A DNA stretch of 9,104 bases from Campylobacteraceae bacterium (GTDB lineage Bacteria; Campylobacterota; Campylobacteria; Campylobacterales; Sulfurovaceae). This document shows, piece by piece, positions 7,788 to 9,104 of this stretch. Within the stretch, counting starts at the first letter, position 1. Each line of letters starts with the position of its first letter. Location: the NCBI GenBank assembly GCA_027056615.1, contig JALUKJ010000266.1, positions 1 through 9,104 of the forward strand, read 5' to 3'. A program made the position numbers and the translations under genes. A model generated the notes under the pieces. That model was not told the DNA's origin. It ran no database searches and worked only from the letters and a program-made list of their open reading frames with translations.

Positions 7788-7807
7788 AATTTCTCCCTTT
7801 ATTTATA

Positions 7808-9028
7808 TTATTTCTGCCAACTTGTATCACAAGCCTCTTCTAATCTAATTTGGTCTTCAAATGTCTCACGCTCTCTAATAAGATAATCTTCTCCATCTAA
7901 AATAGCAACTTCAGCAACACGTCCACGAGTATTGTAGTTACTTGACATTGTAAATCCATAAGCCCCTGCTGAATGAACTACTAAAATATCATTATTGTCT
8001 AATGGAGGAAGAGGAATATCTTTTCCTAAAAAATCACCACTCTCACAAACAGGACCCACCACATCAGCAGGAGTCTTTTCACCATCTTTTTGAACTGCTT
8101 CTATCTTATGATAAGCATTGTAAAGACTTGGACGAAGAAGGTCATTCATTGCTCCATCAACAATAACAAAACGTTTGTCACCATTAACTTTTTCATAAAG
8201 TACTCTAGTTAAAAAGATTCCTGAATTTGCCATCATATAACGCCCAGGTTCAGAGAGAATAGTTAAGTCTAAACCTTTTAGTTGACTCAAAATTGCTTTA
8301 GCATAGTCAGCAGGTTTAATGGTTACTTCATCATCATAAACAACACCAATTCCTCCACCTACATCAAAAAACTTAATCTCTATACCAATGGCATCTAGTG
8401 AACGCACTAAATCGGCTACAATTCCACACGCTTCGGTAATAGGAGCTAGTTCTGTCAATTGAGAACCAATATGAAAATGAATTCCAACAGGGTTTAAATA
8501 TTCAGATTTTTTAGCTAAAATATACATACGTTTAGCACTCTCTAAACTTACTCCAAACTTATTTTCATGTAGACCTGTTGAAATATAAGGGTGAGTCTTT
8601 GGGTCAACATTAGGATTAACACGAATAGAAATTCTAGCCTCTACTCCTAACTCTTTTGCTATCATCTCTACACGCTTCATCTCTGCTTCACTCTCTAAGT
8701 TAATAAGCAAAATATCCTTAGAGAGAGCTTCTTTTATCTCTTCATCTTTTTTTCCAACGCCTGAAAAAATAATTTTATATTTTTTCACACCTGCTTTTAA
8801 AGCACGTCTAACCTCTCCAATACTTACACAGTCTGCACCAGCACCCAACTTGGCTAAATGACGAATAACAGCTAAATTTGAATTGGATTTTACAGCATAA
8901 GCTACCAAAGATTTTTTTCCACCAAAAGCCTCTTTTAGCTCTTCATATCGGTTTGTAATGTTATTAAAATCGTACACATAGAGTGGTGTCTGATATTTTT
9001 CTACTAATTTTTTAATCTCTAAACTCAT
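7808..9028 (-). CDS. lysA: Diaminopimelate decarboxylase
   Basis: LysA decarboxylates meso-diaminopimelate to L-lysine, the last step of the pathway, using PLP. The 406-residue length is typical. It has an alanine-racemase-like barrel with YAVKSNSN (44-51), where K47 should bind PLP, then HIGSQ (186-190), the glycine-rich GGGIG (224-228), and EPGR (260-263), which contacts the cofactor phosphate. The C-terminal barrel carries the catalytic-cysteine motif GPVCESGD (325-332, C328) and AGAYG (354-358). The ATG at 9028-9026 has an AGGAAT site upstream. It is the first gene of the lysA-pheA-hisC-dxs-metK unit visible here, with about 76 bases of non-coding sequence before the window edge. Confidence 0.97.
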   Translation of the reverse strand: MSLEIKKLVEKYQTPLYVYDFNNITNRYEELKEAFGGKKSLVAYAVKSNSNLAVIRHLAKLGAGADCVSIGEVRRALKAGVKKYKIIFSGVGKKDEEIKEALSKDILLINLESEAEMKRVEMIAKELGVEARISIRVNPNVDPKTHPYISTGLHENKFGVSLESAKRMYILAKKSEYLNPVGIHFHIGSQLTELAPITEACGIVADLVRSLDAIGIEIKFFDVGGGIGVVYDDEVTIKPADYAKAILSQLKGLDLTILSEPGRYMMANSGIFLTRVLYEKVNGDKRFVIVDGAMNDLLRPSLYNAYHKIEAVQKDGEKTPADVVGPVCESGDFLGKDIPLPPLDNNDILVVHSAGAYGFTMSSNYNTRGRVAEVAILDGEDYLIRERETFEDQIRLEEACDTSWQK

Positions 9029-9065
9029 AAAATTATTCCTAAATGTAAGACAAAGGCTTACTTAA

Positions 9066-9080
9066 ATTATCGCGATTTTA
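9066..9080 (-). promoter_or_regulatory. Possible -10 region upstream of lysA
   Basis: On the minus strand, two -10-like hexamers lie within 40-55 bases of the lysA start: TAAAAT at 9080-9075 and GATAAT at 9071-9066. Neither has the extended TG element seen at the ndk and ferredoxin promoters, so which one works, if either, cannot be decided from the sequence. The intergenic position and A/T-rich surroundings favour a promoter here for the lysA operon. Confidence 0.35.
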
Positions 9081-9104
9081 TCTAAATGTTGGTTATATTT
9101 AGAT
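9080..9104. repeat. 8-bp inverted repeat upstream of lysA
   Basis: ATCTAAAT (9080-9087) and its exact reverse complement ATTTAGAT (9097-9104) flank a nine-base spacer. The right arm ends on the last base of the window, so the symmetry could extend further. It abuts the possible -10 region of lysA and would overlap a -35 region, so it could be an operator. It could equally be the 3' hairpin of an upstream gene. No uridine tract follows it in the minus direction. The arms are almost all A/T, so chance is a real alternative. Confidence 0.4.

Overview
The window is a compact, AT-rich stretch of bacterial chromosome in which every gene I can support is on the minus strand, so transcription runs from right to left. 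It holds ten complete protein genes and the first 30 codons of an eleventh. No non-coding stretch exceeds about 200 bases, and I see no RNA gene, mobile element or CRISPR array. The gene content and order suggest a member of the Campylobacterota (epsilonproteobacteria). The ferredoxin / ndk / CxxC protein / rpmF / plsX / fabH order matches what I remember of Campylobacter jejuni, and lysA, pheA, hisC and dxs are also neighbours there. A non-flagellated, Sulfurovum-like lineage is my best guess, because the flagellar genes I remember between hisC and dxs are absent. The genus is inference only.

Right block (9028 down to 2634): lysA - pheA - hisC - dxs - metK. Gaps are 20 and 12 bases, then a 4-base overlap (hisC/dxs) and an 8-base overlap (dxs/metK), so this looks like one operon. 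It joins the last step of lysine synthesis, the entry to phenylalanine synthesis, a PLP aminotransferase (histidinol-phosphate, possibly also aromatic), the first step of the MEP isoprenoid pathway and S-adenosylmethionine synthesis. A possible promoter and an 8-bp inverted repeat lie upstream of lysA at the right edge of the window.

Middle (2633 to 2102): a small 2[4Fe-4S] ferredoxin gene has its own extended -10 promoter. A perfect 13-bp hairpin follows it, and then comes a near-consensus extended -10 promoter for the next operon.

Left block (2101 down to 1): ndk - DUF177/YceD-like CxxC protein - rpmF - plsX - fabH (cut by the window edge). This is a growth-linked cluster of nucleotide metabolism, ribosome assembly and the start of phospholipid and fatty-acid synthesis. 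The yceD-rpmF-plsX-fabH core is widespread in bacteria.

The window is almost entirely core housekeeping and I find no undescribed system. The points most worth checking are the missing flagellar genes between hisC and dxs, an altered ESRP motif in the PheA regulatory domain, the hairpin after the ferredoxin gene and the inverted repeat upstream of lysA.
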